NCBI RefSeq assembly: GCF_006346325.1
Contig: NZ_VDYR01000001.1
Span: 2,009,501 to 2,073,500 of the forward strand
Direction of reading: 5' to 3'
DNA from: Sphingomonas japonica
GTDB lineage: Bacteria; Pseudomonadota; Alphaproteobacteria; Sphingomonadales; Sphingomonadaceae
Length of the DNA: 64,000 nucleotides
In this document: one piece after another, positions 38,186 through 46,464 of the stretch
How the letters are laid out: the number at the start of each line of letters is the position of its first letter
Position numbering within the stretch: position 1 is the first letter of the stretch
Notes under the pieces: generated by a model
Databases searched by the model: none
Told to the model about the DNA's origin: nothing
What the model saw: the letters and a program-made list of their open reading frames with translations, nothing else
Made by a program: the position numbers and the translations under genes

Positions 38186-39906
38186 GCAAAGGCTCCTGAC
38201 TTGAAGCGGGCGGCAAGCCGCTCCGACGCGCGCAGCGCGAGCGCGAGAATGGTAAGCGTCGGGTTCTTGTGTGCGCCGGAGGCGAAGATCGAGCCGTCGA
38301 TCAGCATCAGATTGTCGACGTCCCAGCTCTGGCCATAGCTGTCCACCACCGACGACCGCGCGTCGGCGCCCATCCGCGCGGTGCCGAGTTCATGGATGAT
38401 CTCCCCTCCCGCGGTCATGATCTCCTCGGGTGGCAGGTCGCGATCGAGGATCGTGCCGTTCATCCGCTTGAACACGGCATGCGCGGTGCGGCGTCCGTGT
38501 GCGACCTGGTTGATCTCGTGCTGAGAGAATTTGAACGCGAAGCGCAACACCGGAATGCCGAAACGATCCTTCACCGACGGGTCGATCTCGCAATAAGTGT
38601 CCTTGTTGGGGATCATCTCGCCGCGCAGCGTCAGCCCGATGGTCGCGCCGGATGCGCTGCGCACCGCCTGCTTGAGCCCGGCGCCCCATGTCCGCGGCAG
38701 CGCGGCGGCGGGCGGGATGCCGAACCGGCCGCCGATCTCGAAATGATAGCCGCGCGCGAAATCGAGTTCGCCGCGCTTCTGCTGCTCGTACAGCCAGAAC
38801 GGGATGTAGATGTGCTGGCCACCGATGCCGTCCTCATTGTAGCGGGGCCGGTCGGCGAGCGCGGGGATATAGGCGCTGAACGAAGCACCCGTCGAATCGG
38901 TGAGATTGCGTCCAAGCTGGCCGGACGAATTGGCGAGACCGCGCGGCTGGCCCTCGCCGCCCGAATTGAGCAGCAACCGCGTCGTCTCGCCGGTCCCCGC
39001 CGCCAGCATCACCGCGCGCGCCCGTACCTGATGGCGCCTGCCGGTCTTGCGGTCGACATATTCGACCCCGGCGGCGCGGCCCCTGCCCGCCCCCGTGCCC
39101 GCCATCGTGACGCGCGCGACCATCGCGTCGGTCACTACCGTCAGCTTGCCGGTGGCCTTTGCCATCGGCAGGAACGAGGTGGTCGTCTGGAACATCGCGC
39201 CGATCGTGCAGCCGCGCGTGCACGGCGTCGCGTTGAAGCACGCGCTGCGCGGCGCGACATCGTCGGGCATGTCGCGCGTCAGCACGGCGGTATGCGCGGG
39301 CCGTACGGGAATGCCCAGGCTTTCGGCAGTCGCCTTGATCAGCATTTCCGTGATGCGGGGCTTGGGCGGCGGCATCAGGCACCCGGGGGGTGAATCGGGA
39401 TGGTTCTCCAGCTCGATGCGCCCGCCGTTGACGCCGATCATCTTCTCGACCCGATCGTAGAATGGCGCGACGTCGTCATAGCCGATCGGCCAATCCACCC
39501 CCAGCCCGTCGCGCGAGAAGGGCTTGAAGTCGTACGCGCCCCAGCGCGGAACATGCCGTCCCCAGTGGTTGGTCCGCCCGCCGAGCATGCGCGGGCGATA
39601 CCAATAGAATTGGGTCCCCTCCTGCATCGTATAGGGCTCGCCCTCGACTTCCCATCCGCCATCGACGGTCGCGTCGAAATAGCCGAACGGCTTGTCCGGC
39701 GTGCCCGACCCGCGCAGCGGCGCGTCGCTTTCGGGCGCGTACATGTTGACCTCCGCCTGCGGATCGTAATCGCGCCCCGCCTCCAGCATCAGGCAGCGCA
39801 AGCCAGCCTTGGTCAGGCTGTACGCCGCCATGCCCCCAGCCGCGCCCGAGCCGACGATGATGACGTCGGCGGTGACCTGTGCGGGATCGATCGCGGCCTG
39901 TGTCAT
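38182..39906 (-). CDS. GMC-family flavoprotein, glycoside 3-dehydrogenase type
   Basis: 574 residues from ATG 39906, overlapping the DUF1080 gene stop (ATGA). The FAD motif is IIVGSGAAGGMAAYSL and the flavin-side motif LMLEAGRDYDP; GGRTNHWGRHVPRW and the C-terminal HELGTARMG active-site histidine region are those of gluconate/glucoside 3-dehydrogenase large subunits. Cysteines in SACFNATPCTRGCT may bind an Fe-S centre, as in related dehydrogenases. With the Tat-exported subunit 3 it probably oxidises C3 of a glycoside in the periplasm. It has no signal of its own and is likely to be carried out with its partner. Confidence 0.87.
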   Translation of the reverse strand: MTQAAIDPAQVTADVIIVGSGAAGGMAAYSLTKAGLRCLMLEAGRDYDPQAEVNMYAPESDAPLRGSGTPDKPFGYFDATVDGGWEVEGEPYTMQEGTQFYWYRPRMLGGRTNHWGRHVPRWGAYDFKPFSRDGLGVDWPIGYDDVAPFYDRVEKMIGVNGGRIELENHPDSPPGCLMPPPKPRITEMLIKATAESLGIPVRPAHTAVLTRDMPDDVAPRSACFNATPCTRGCTIGAMFQTTTSFLPMAKATGKLTVVTDAMVARVTMAGTGAGRGRAAGVEYVDRKTGRRHQVRARAVMLAAGTGETTRLLLNSGGEGQPRGLANSSGQLGRNLTDSTGASFSAYIPALADRPRYNEDGIGGQHIYIPFWLYEQQKRGELDFARGYHFEIGGRFGIPPAAALPRTWGAGLKQAVRSASGATIGLTLRGEMIPNKDTYCEIDPSVKDRFGIPVLRFAFKFSQHEINQVAHGRRTAHAVFKRMNGTILDRDLPPEEIMTAGGEIIHELGTARMGADARSSVVDSYGQSWDVDNLMLIDGSIFASGAHKNPTLTILALALRASERLAARFKSGAFA

Positions 39907-40664
39907 TGCGCTCGTGCCCCGGCGGCGTCGCCCGCCGCGTCGAGACGGCGGATCTTGATGTTGCGGAATTCGACCGGATCGCCGTGATCCTGCAGCCCGA
40001 TCACGCCGCTGGAAAAGGTTGCGAACAACGGCATATCGGCGAACTTGGACGCCGCCACCCGCTTGCGCCACTCGGCGTTGCCGAACGCGACATCGGCGGT
40101 CGGTGTCCCGTTCAGCCACTGCCGGATGCGGTCCGGCTCGACGCGAAGCCGCGCATGGTTCCAGGTGCCGGCCGGACGCGCCGCACCCGGCGGCGGGACC
40201 GTCATGTCATAGAGCGCACCGGCGCGATGCGACGGGATTTTGCCGTCGGGATGTCCGGCGTCGTCCAGCACCTGCATCTCGATGCCGGTCTCGTAAATGT
40301 TGGTGGTGCCCGGCGCCTTGCGGGCAAGATAGAACACACCGCTGTTGCCGCCGGCCTCGACCTTCCAGTCGAGCGTCAGTTCGAACGCGCCATAGCTGTC
40401 GGCGGTGACCAGATCGGTCCCGCTCATCTGGCCGTCATTCTTGGTCATCACCAGCGTGCCGTCGCGCACCAGCCACGATGCGGGCGCAGGTCCGCCGCCA
40501 AAGGCCTGCCAGCCGGAAAGGTCGCGGCCGTTGAACAGCAGCTGCCACCCTTGCGCGCGTTCCGCAGCGGTCAGCGTGTTCGGCGGAGTACCTTGAGGAC
40601 CAGCCAGCGCCGGAAGTGTCGCCAGCGCCACCAGACCGAGGCCCGCACTCACCAATTTACGCAT
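39903..40664 (-). CDS. DUF1080 protein, single domain (3-keto-glycoside hydrolase/lyase type)
   Basis: 253 residues from ATG 40664, with GGGAGAG upstream. The signal peptide ends LPALAG. The jelly-roll DUF1080 (PF06439) pattern runs the whole length: LLFNGRDLSGWQAF, then NSGVFYLAR, EMQVLDDAGHPDGK, WNHARLRVEPDRI and the closing GVIGLQDHGDPVEFRNIKI. Characterised members cleave 3-keto-glycosides. Immediate overlap with the GMC and subunit-3 genes, which would make the 3-keto substrate, supports that role here. It begins 46 bases after a candidate operator. Confidence 0.88.
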   Translation of the reverse strand: MRKLVSAGLGLVALATLPALAGPQGTPPNTLTAAERAQGWQLLFNGRDLSGWQAFGGGPAPASWLVRDGTLVMTKNDGQMSGTDLVTADSYGAFELTLDWKVEAGGNSGVFYLARKAPGTTNIYETGIEMQVLDDAGHPDGKIPSHRAGALYDMTVPPPGAARPAGTWNHARLRVEPDRIRQWLNGTPTADVAFGNAEWRKRVAASKFADMPLFATFSSGVIGLQDHGDPVEFRNIKIRRLDAAGDAAGARAQ

Positions 40665-40709
40665 CGTGTCTCTCCCATCATTCATCCGCTGTGGCTGGGC
40701 GGTAATGTT

Positions 40710-40722
40710 GCAATAGCATTGC
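40710..40722. promoter_or_regulatory. Perfect inverted repeat GCAAT-AGC-ATTGC, operator candidate
   Basis: A perfect 5+3+5 inverted repeat in the 69-base gap before the DUF1080 - GMC - subunit 3 genes. Its core GCAATAGCAT recurs at 48024-48033 and, inverted, at 54893-54902, each time between genes of this locus. It probably marks a regulated internal promoter. Confidence 0.55.
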
Positions 40723-40733
40723 CGTGTCGTGCT

Positions 40734-41804
40734 TCAATGCTGCCCCCGGCCCTTGCTTGCGGTGAGCGGTCGCGGCGCCACCCCCTCGTTCGTCACCTTG
40801 ACCGGACGGATGCTGCCGTCCGCGTCGAACACCATCCGCTCGAGCGCCAGCTGCCGATGCTCGCCCTTGTCGGTGTCAAGCGGCCGCCGATGATAGGCCA
40901 TGTACCATTCGTCGGTGCCGGGCACGTTGACCACCGAATGATGCCCCGCCCCACGCGCGATCCCAAAGTCCTGGGCGAGAAGTTCTCCCATCGGCTTGAA
41001 CGGCCCGACCGGGCCGGGCCCCATCGCATAGGCGACTCCGTAATCCGGTCCGGTCCAGCCGCCTTCCGACCACATCAGGTAATAGATGCCGTTCCGCTCG
41101 ATCATGAACGAGCCTTCGACATAGCCCGGCGGCGTGATCTCCTTGAACAGCGTTCCGTCCTCGTGCGGCACGACCGACGTGAGATCTTCACTGAGCCGCA
41201 CGACGTTGCAGTGCTTCCAGCCGCCATAATAGAGATAGACTTGCCCGTCCTTGTCCTGGAACGCGAACGGATCGATCGGCTGCGCACCGTTGTGGAACTT
41301 GTCGATCAGCGGCTTGCCGAGCGCGTCCTTGAACGGCCCGCCAGGCGTATCGCTGACCGCCAGGCCGATGCCGCCTGCCTCCGCGTCACTCTGGATGTCG
41401 TTGGCGCTGAAGAACATGTAGTATTTGCCGTTCGCCGCTATCACCGATGGCGCCCAGACCGCGAACCCCGCCCAGGAGACGTTCTCGACGTCGAGGACGT
41501 GCTCGTGCTTCGTCCAGGTGACCAGGTCGGGCGATGAAAACGCATTGAAGAAGGTCTGGATGCCGTAGGACGGCCGCAGCATGCGCTGCTTGCGAAGCAC
41601 CTGCTGCTGGGGCGTGAAGCGTGCCGAGACATCCGGCGTTTCCGCATGATCGGAATAGGTCGGATAGATCCAGTAGCGTCCTTCAAAAACGTGAATTTCC
41701 GGATCGGCATACCAGCCGGGGACGATCGGGTTCGAAGCGATGGCCCAGCTCGAAGCAAGAAGCACCGGCGCCGCCAGCATCGCCATCCATGTCCGGCGCG
41801 TCAT
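40734..41804 (-). CDS. GH43-family glycosidase, secreted
   Basis: 356 residues. A basic N-terminus (MTRRTWM) and hydrophobic stretch ending SSWAIA form the signal peptide. The GH43 catalytic acids are placed as Asp in PGWYADPEIH, Asp in AQPIDPFAF and Glu in YVEGSFMI. WAGFAVWAPSVI and GAGHHSVVNVPG are typical blade motifs. It should be a beta-xylosidase or alpha-arabinofuranosidase, but specificity is not readable. It differs clearly from the shorter GH43 at 16.5 kb. It follows the third Gfo/Idh gene by 41 bases. Confidence 0.9.
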   Translation of the reverse strand: MTRRTWMAMLAAPVLLASSWAIASNPIVPGWYADPEIHVFEGRYWIYPTYSDHAETPDVSARFTPQQQVLRKQRMLRPSYGIQTFFNAFSSPDLVTWTKHEHVLDVENVSWAGFAVWAPSVIAANGKYYMFFSANDIQSDAEAGGIGLAVSDTPGGPFKDALGKPLIDKFHNGAQPIDPFAFQDKDGQVYLYYGGWKHCNVVRLSEDLTSVVPHEDGTLFKEITPPGYVEGSFMIERNGIYYLMWSEGGWTGPDYGVAYAMGPGPVGPFKPMGELLAQDFGIARGAGHHSVVNVPGTDEWYMAYHRRPLDTDKGEHRQLALERMVFDADGSIRPVKVTNEGVAPRPLTASKGRGQH

Positions 41805-41845
41805 CGCAATCTCCTGATAGTTTCACCCCGGGGGATTTTTCGTCC

Positions 41846-43003
41846 TCAGGGCGCTTCGGCGCGCGTCGCCCGCGCGGAGGCGGTCAGTACCAGTTCGGCA
41901 GCGAGCAGCGCGCCTGCCTGATCCTGTGCAACCGACGTCCCCTCGACCAGATCGTTGACGAATTGAGGACCGAAGGGGAGCGGCACGTTCGAGCAGTCGA
42001 TATAGCGCGTGCCCTTTCGATCCGCGACGAACAGGTGGTTTCCGCCCGGCCGCCCCTCAATATCGACATATTTGCGAAGCTCGATATAGCCGTCGGTGCC
42101 CAGGATGAAGAGGCGGCCGTCGCCCCAGGTCGGCAGTCCGTCCGGGGTGAACCAGTCGACCCGGACATAGCCGGTGCCGCCGTCGCCGGTCATCATCACA
42201 TCGCCGAAATCCTCGAACTGCGGATGCTGCGGCGTCGCGAAGTTGCCGGTTTGCGACGCGATCACCTTGGCAGTCTTGCTGCCCGTCAGATAGACGAACT
42301 GATCGGCCTGATGGCTGCCGACATCGGTCAGGATGCCGCCGTTGCGCGCCGGGTCCCAGAACCAGTCGGGGCGCGACGCAGCCGCGACGCGATGCGGGGC
42401 TAGGTTGATGGTCTGGACGACCTTGCCGATCGCGCCATCATGGACCAGTTGGCCGGCCATCACCGCGGCGGGTACCTCCAGTCGTTCGGAATACATGATC
42501 CCGTATTTGCGACCCGTCTCCGCGATCGCGCGTCGCACGTCGGCAAGCTGCTGCAGCGTCACCACGGCGGCCTTGTCGCTGAGATAGTCCTTGCCCGCCC
42601 GCATGACGCGGATGCCGAGCGGCGCGCGCAGCACCGGGATGGCGGCACTGCACACCAGCTTGATCGCCTTGTTGGCAAGGATCTCCTCTTCGCCGCGCGC
42701 CAGCGGCACGCCGGGATAGCGCTTCTGGAAATTCGCGATCTGCCGGGGATCGGTGGCATGAAAGGCGGTGAGAACCCCGCCGCCACGGATCACCGCATCG
42801 GTGATGCCATAGATATGGTTGTGATCGAGCCCGATGACTGCGAACGGCACGCGATATTTGGCTTCGGGCGCGGGCCGGGCCTTTGCGCCCTCGGTCGGCG
42901 CGTCGCCGCGCGTGGTCGATTGCGCGAGCGCATCGGCGGCAAAGCCGGTCAGTCCGGCGGCAAGGCCAATGCCGAGCAACGTGCGGCGGTCGGTATCCGT
43001 CAT
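41846..43003 (-). CDS. Gfo/Idh/MocA-family oxidoreductase C, divergent motifs
   Basis: 385 residues from ATG 43003, overlapping the upstream gene stop (ATGA). A Tat-like N-terminus (TDRRTLLGIGLAAGLTG) predicts export. The family fold is recognisable (GIMYSERLEV, NGGILTDVGSHQADQFVYLTG), but the dinucleotide motif is GLDHNHIYG rather than GxGxxG, and the usual EKP is SDK at 142-144. It is therefore a divergent subfamily and may bind NAD(P) differently or use another chemistry. It is the third of three Gfo/Idh genes in the run. Confidence 0.82.
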   Translation of the reverse strand: MTDTDRRTLLGIGLAAGLTGFAADALAQSTTRGDAPTEGAKARPAPEAKYRVPFAVIGLDHNHIYGITDAVIRGGGVLTAFHATDPRQIANFQKRYPGVPLARGEEEILANKAIKLVCSAAIPVLRAPLGIRVMRAGKDYLSDKAAVVTLQQLADVRRAIAETGRKYGIMYSERLEVPAAVMAGQLVHDGAIGKVVQTINLAPHRVAAASRPDWFWDPARNGGILTDVGSHQADQFVYLTGSKTAKVIASQTGNFATPQHPQFEDFGDVMMTGDGGTGYVRVDWFTPDGLPTWGDGRLFILGTDGYIELRKYVDIEGRPGGNHLFVADRKGTRYIDCSNVPLPFGPQFVNDLVEGTSVAQDQAGALLAAELVLTASARATRAEAP

Positions 43004-44283
43004 GATGGTGCGCCTTCCTGGATGGCGACCAGCGAGGCCGGCCATGGCTTCGCTTCGCCGCTGATCATCGCCTCTTCGCCGAGCAGCGATGCGACGCTGG
43101 CATGATAGGCCTGGGCCAACAGCCCGGGTAGCGGCCTGCCCGAGCGGACCGCTTCTGCGAATCCCTCGAACTGCAGCATCGTCTCGCTATACTCGCCCCA
43201 GCCGAGCGGTTCGCCCGGCGTCGTCACCGGCAGTTCGGGAAACCAGGTCGCGCCACCGATCGGAATCGCACGTTTCTGCCCGCGCTTCACATCGGCCTGC
43301 ATGCGCTGGAGCGCCAGCGTCTTTGGCGGCACTTCCATGAAGATACGGCCAAGCTCGGGCTCGATCGTGCCCTTGCTGCCCTGAATCTGCTCCTCGCAAC
43401 CATAGCGGGCATTGTTGAGCAGCGACGTGTAAATGACTTTGCGGCCGCCGCTATATTCATAGATCAACGCGACATGGTCGTAGACTTCGCGGCCATCCTT
43501 CCAGAAGCAGATGCTGCCCGATCCCATCACGCGGGTCGGCACGGCGTCCAGGAACCAGTTGCCGACCTGAAGCTGGTGGGTGGCAAGCTCGGTCATCAGT
43601 CCGGCCGAGCTGTCGCGATACAGCCGCCAGTTGATCTGCCGGTCGCTGACCCCCTCCGGCACGGGACGCCGCCAGCTGTTGTTGCGATGCCAGCTCGCGC
43701 GAATCTGGGTGATCGTGCCTATCTCGCCCGCCTTCACCCGCTTGAGCGCGTTGAGATAGGTGGGATGGAACATCCGCTGGTGGCCGATCTGCAGCACCTT
43801 GCCGCTGTCCCGCGCCTGGCGCACCATCGTCCCGCAATCCGCGATCGTGCGCGCCATCGCCTTTTCGCACCAGACATGCAGCCCGGCGGCGAAGCCGTCC
43901 GCGGTGTGGCGCGCATGCACATGGAGCGGGGTGGCGATCACGAGCGCGTCGATCCCGCCGGCGTCGATCATCGCGCGATGATCGGCAAAGGCGCGCACCC
44001 CTGCGTCGACCAGGGCGCGGCCCTTGGCAAGGTTCGCCGCGTAATTGTCGCAGATCGACACGACCGCGCAGTTGCGCGTCTTGGCGATGTTCTGGATCAG
44101 CGCGCGCCCGCGATCGCCGGTGCCGATCACGCCCAGCCGTACCCGATCGCTCGTCTCTAGCTGCGCGGCGCCGGCAGCCGAAACCGCCCAGGGCGCGGCG
44201 CTGGCGACGCCGATCGCAGCTGTGGCCTTGAGCACCCGATCGATGAAGGATCGGCGCGTCAGGTCGAAATCATGGTCAGTCAT
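43000..44283 (-). CDS. Gfo/Idh/MocA-family oxidoreductase B, Tat-exported
   Basis: 427 residues. ATG 44283 overlaps the ApbE-like gene stop as TGATG; a GTG two codons upstream is less likely. The twin-arginine signal is TRRSFIDRVLKATAAIG (RR at 10-11). The NAD(P) motif is VIGTGDRG (54-59), and CEKAMA (EKA at 140-142) stands where most members have EKP. ELATHQLQVGNWFL supplies the downstream histidine motif. Periplasmic relatives include glucose-fructose oxidoreductase and GH109-type enzymes with tightly bound cofactor. It probably oxidises or reduces a keto-sugar intermediate (inference). Confidence 0.88.
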   Translation of the reverse strand: MTDHDFDLTRRSFIDRVLKATAAIGVASAAPWAVSAAGAAQLETSDRVRLGVIGTGDRGRALIQNIAKTRNCAVVSICDNYAANLAKGRALVDAGVRAFADHRAMIDAGGIDALVIATPLHVHARHTADGFAAGLHVWCEKAMARTIADCGTMVRQARDSGKVLQIGHQRMFHPTYLNALKRVKAGEIGTITQIRASWHRNNSWRRPVPEGVSDRQINWRLYRDSSAGLMTELATHQLQVGNWFLDAVPTRVMGSGSICFWKDGREVYDHVALIYEYSGGRKVIYTSLLNNARYGCEEQIQGSKGTIEPELGRIFMEVPPKTLALQRMQADVKRGQKRAIPIGGATWFPELPVTTPGEPLGWGEYSETMLQFEGFAEAVRSGRPLPGLLAQAYHASVASLLGEEAMISGEAKPWPASLVAIQEGAPS

Positions 44284-45098
44284 CAACACGATATCCTGGA
44301 GAGATGGACGGGCATCGCCGCTTCGTCGGCGAAATCGAACAGGAAGCGGCGTGCCGAACCGTCGGCCAGCAACCGGCGTGCATCGTCCTTATCGGCAACC
44401 AGCAAGCCGGTGCTGATCATCTCGGCACGCGCGCCAAGCTGGTCTATCGCGATCGCGGTGCGCGGGATCGAGGCGATTGCCCCGTCGCCGGGGCGGATCA
44501 TTGCCGAACGTTCGGGCGCGGCGGTGCCGGCGCCGACAGTCGACGAGATGGACAGTGCCTCATCGACGAGCTCGAGCTCTATCAGCACGGTGTCGGGATC
44601 GAGGGGGTGCGGGACCGCGAACGGCCATGCCCCGCCAAGGGGATGTTCGCCGATCACCGCGATCGAGCTTTCGCCTGCCGACAGCAATGCCGATACGACG
44701 CCCGCATCGCGCAGCACCGCGCATGCGCGATCCAGCGCAAAGCCCTTGCCGAAACCGCCGAAGTCCAGCGCGACCGGGTGTGAGGCGGACACATGCGTGC
44801 CATCGCGGTCCGACGCGATCGCGCTCCACCGCGCCGAAGTCTCTTGGGCATCGGCGACGGGGTCGAACCATCCATGCGTCAGCATATGGCCGTCCGCGAT
44901 CTGGAGCAGCGCGTCGGAAAGTTCGCGATTGGTGACGACCGCCGATCCCCCCGCGCGCAGGCACTCGTTGAGCGCGGTCGTCGGGGACGGGCGGTGGATG
45001 GTCAGCGCATCGTCGACCGCCTCGATCGCCCGGCGCGCCGCACCCAGCAGCTTATCGTCCGCGGCGCCGAATACATGCAGTTCCACCCGCGTGCCCAT
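44283..45098 (-). CDS. ApbE-like FAD:protein FMN transferase
   Basis: 271 residues from ATG 45098. That ATG encodes the MGT motif that normally opens the ApbE fold, so the usual N-terminal extension is missing. The frame stays open upstream to a CTG at 45143, overlapping the previous gene, so a non-standard start is possible. Family motifs are LDFGGFGKGFALDRA and LLSAGESSIAVIG, but the usual HIIDP metal/FAD segment reads SAMIRPG, a clear departure. ApbE enzymes attach FMN to Thr or Ser of exported flavoproteins. No signal peptide is seen. It sits between two Gfo/Idh genes. Confidence 0.72.
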   Translation of the reverse strand: MGTRVELHVFGAADDKLLGAARRAIEAVDDALTIHRPSPTTALNECLRAGGSAVVTNRELSDALLQIADGHMLTHGWFDPVADAQETSARWSAIASDRDGTHVSASHPVALDFGGFGKGFALDRACAVLRDAGVVSALLSAGESSIAVIGEHPLGGAWPFAVPHPLDPDTVLIELELVDEALSISSTVGAGTAAPERSAMIRPGDGAIASIPRTAIAIDQLGARAEMISTGLLVADKDDARRLLADGSARRFLFDFADEAAMPVHLSRISC

Positions 45099-45139
45099 CG
45101 CCGCGAAGCGTTCGATCCGTGTCGTGATCGGTGCGACGG

Positions 45140-46450
45140 TCAGGCGTTGAGCTCCCAGCCCGGTTCATAGTCGACCGACCACAGCTTCATCGCCTCGGCG
45201 CCTGCCGGCCTGCCGGTGGCCGGATCGACGGTCAGCGAAGCATCGGTGCGGTACGCGATGTTGCCAAGGTGGCACAGCGCCGTGCTGATATGCCCCTCGC
45301 GGATCGGCGACGCGAGCGTGTTGGCCTTGCCGCGAATGACATCGACGAAGTTGGCGGCGTGATAGACATCGAGCGCACCTTCGCCGACCGTCCCGGTGGT
45401 TTCCGATTCCGCAGCCGCCTTCACCTCGCGCAGCATCTTGCCCGCAAGGTCGTACTGTTCGAAGCCGTTGCGATCGACGATCGCCGATCCCTTCGTTCCG
45501 AGCAGCAACACGCCGCGGCCGCGGCCGTAGCGCAGCATGCCGTTGCAGCTGTTGCCGTCCCAGCGGATCGTGCGGTCGCCATCATAGAGGAGATCGAGGG
45601 CAAGCGTGTCGTACATTTCCCAATCGTCGTCCCGGTAGAATTGCCGCGAGCCGCGCGCCGCCACCGTTTTCGGGAATTCGAGGCCCATCAGCCACCGCGC
45701 GACGTCGAGCTCGTGCATCGCATTGTTGCACAGTTCGCCGGTGCCGTATTTCCAGAACCAGTGCCAGTTATAGTGCACCAGGTTCGAACGATAGGGCCCG
45801 CGCGGGCGGGGTCCCTGCCACAGATCCCAATCGAGGGTTGCGGGGGGCGCAACCTCCTTCCCGTTGCCGATCGACTTACGATTATTGGCATACCAAGTCT
45901 GCGCTTCGTAGATATCGCCGAGTTCGCCGGCCTTGATCAGCTGGCCGAGCTGCTGCGTTTCCGGGCTCGAGCGTTGCTGGTTGCCGACCTGCAACTGCCG
46001 CCCGGTGCGCCGCTGCGCCGCGATCAGCGCCTCTCCTTCGGAAGGCGCCATGCCGATAGGCTTTTCCAGATAGACATGCCGGCCGGCATTCATCGCATCG
46101 ATGCCCAGCTTGGCATGCGAATGATCGGGAGTGGCGACGGTGACGATATCGACATCGCGGCTGTCGAGCAGTCGGCGATAGTCGGCCGGCGTCTTGGGGG
46201 TCGGATTTCCCTTGGCCGCGAACTCGCCTGCGCGTTTGGCCAACACCGCCGAATCGACATCCACCAGATGCGTGACCGCGACGTTGGGCAATTTGGTGAA
46301 GGCGCTCATATGCGCTTGGCCGCGCCCGTTGACGCCGACCACCGCGACCCGCAGGCGATCGTTCGCACCCTTGATCTGCGCATAGCTTCGCGCGCTCATC
46401 GCCACACCGAGCGTCGCGCCGGCTCCCTTGATCATCGTTCGGCGGTCCAT
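45140..46450 (-). CDS. Gfo/Idh/MocA-family oxidoreductase A
   Basis: 436 residues from ATG 46450, with AAAGGGACAGG upstream. A short Tat-like leader (MDRRTMIKGAGATLGVAM) predicts export. The dinucleotide motif is VVGVNGRG and the catalytic-cofactor motif YLEKPIG (EKP at 129-131) is intact, unlike its two neighbours. Further motifs are ATPDHSHAKLGIDAM and NNAMHELDVARWLMG. Close relatives are secreted dehydrogenases encoded beside DUF1080 genes. It lies 14 bases after the tandem DUF1080 gene. Confidence 0.88.
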   Translation of the reverse strand: MDRRTMIKGAGATLGVAMSARSYAQIKGANDRLRVAVVGVNGRGQAHMSAFTKLPNVAVTHLVDVDSAVLAKRAGEFAAKGNPTPKTPADYRRLLDSRDVDIVTVATPDHSHAKLGIDAMNAGRHVYLEKPIGMAPSEGEALIAAQRRTGRQLQVGNQQRSSPETQQLGQLIKAGELGDIYEAQTWYANNRKSIGNGKEVAPPATLDWDLWQGPRPRGPYRSNLVHYNWHWFWKYGTGELCNNAMHELDVARWLMGLEFPKTVAARGSRQFYRDDDWEMYDTLALDLLYDGDRTIRWDGNSCNGMLRYGRGRGVLLLGTKGSAIVDRNGFEQYDLAGKMLREVKAAAESETTGTVGEGALDVYHAANFVDVIRGKANTLASPIREGHISTALCHLGNIAYRTDASLTVDPATGRPAGAEAMKLWSVDYEPGWELNA

Positions 46451-46464
46451 CGGTCCTGTCCCTT

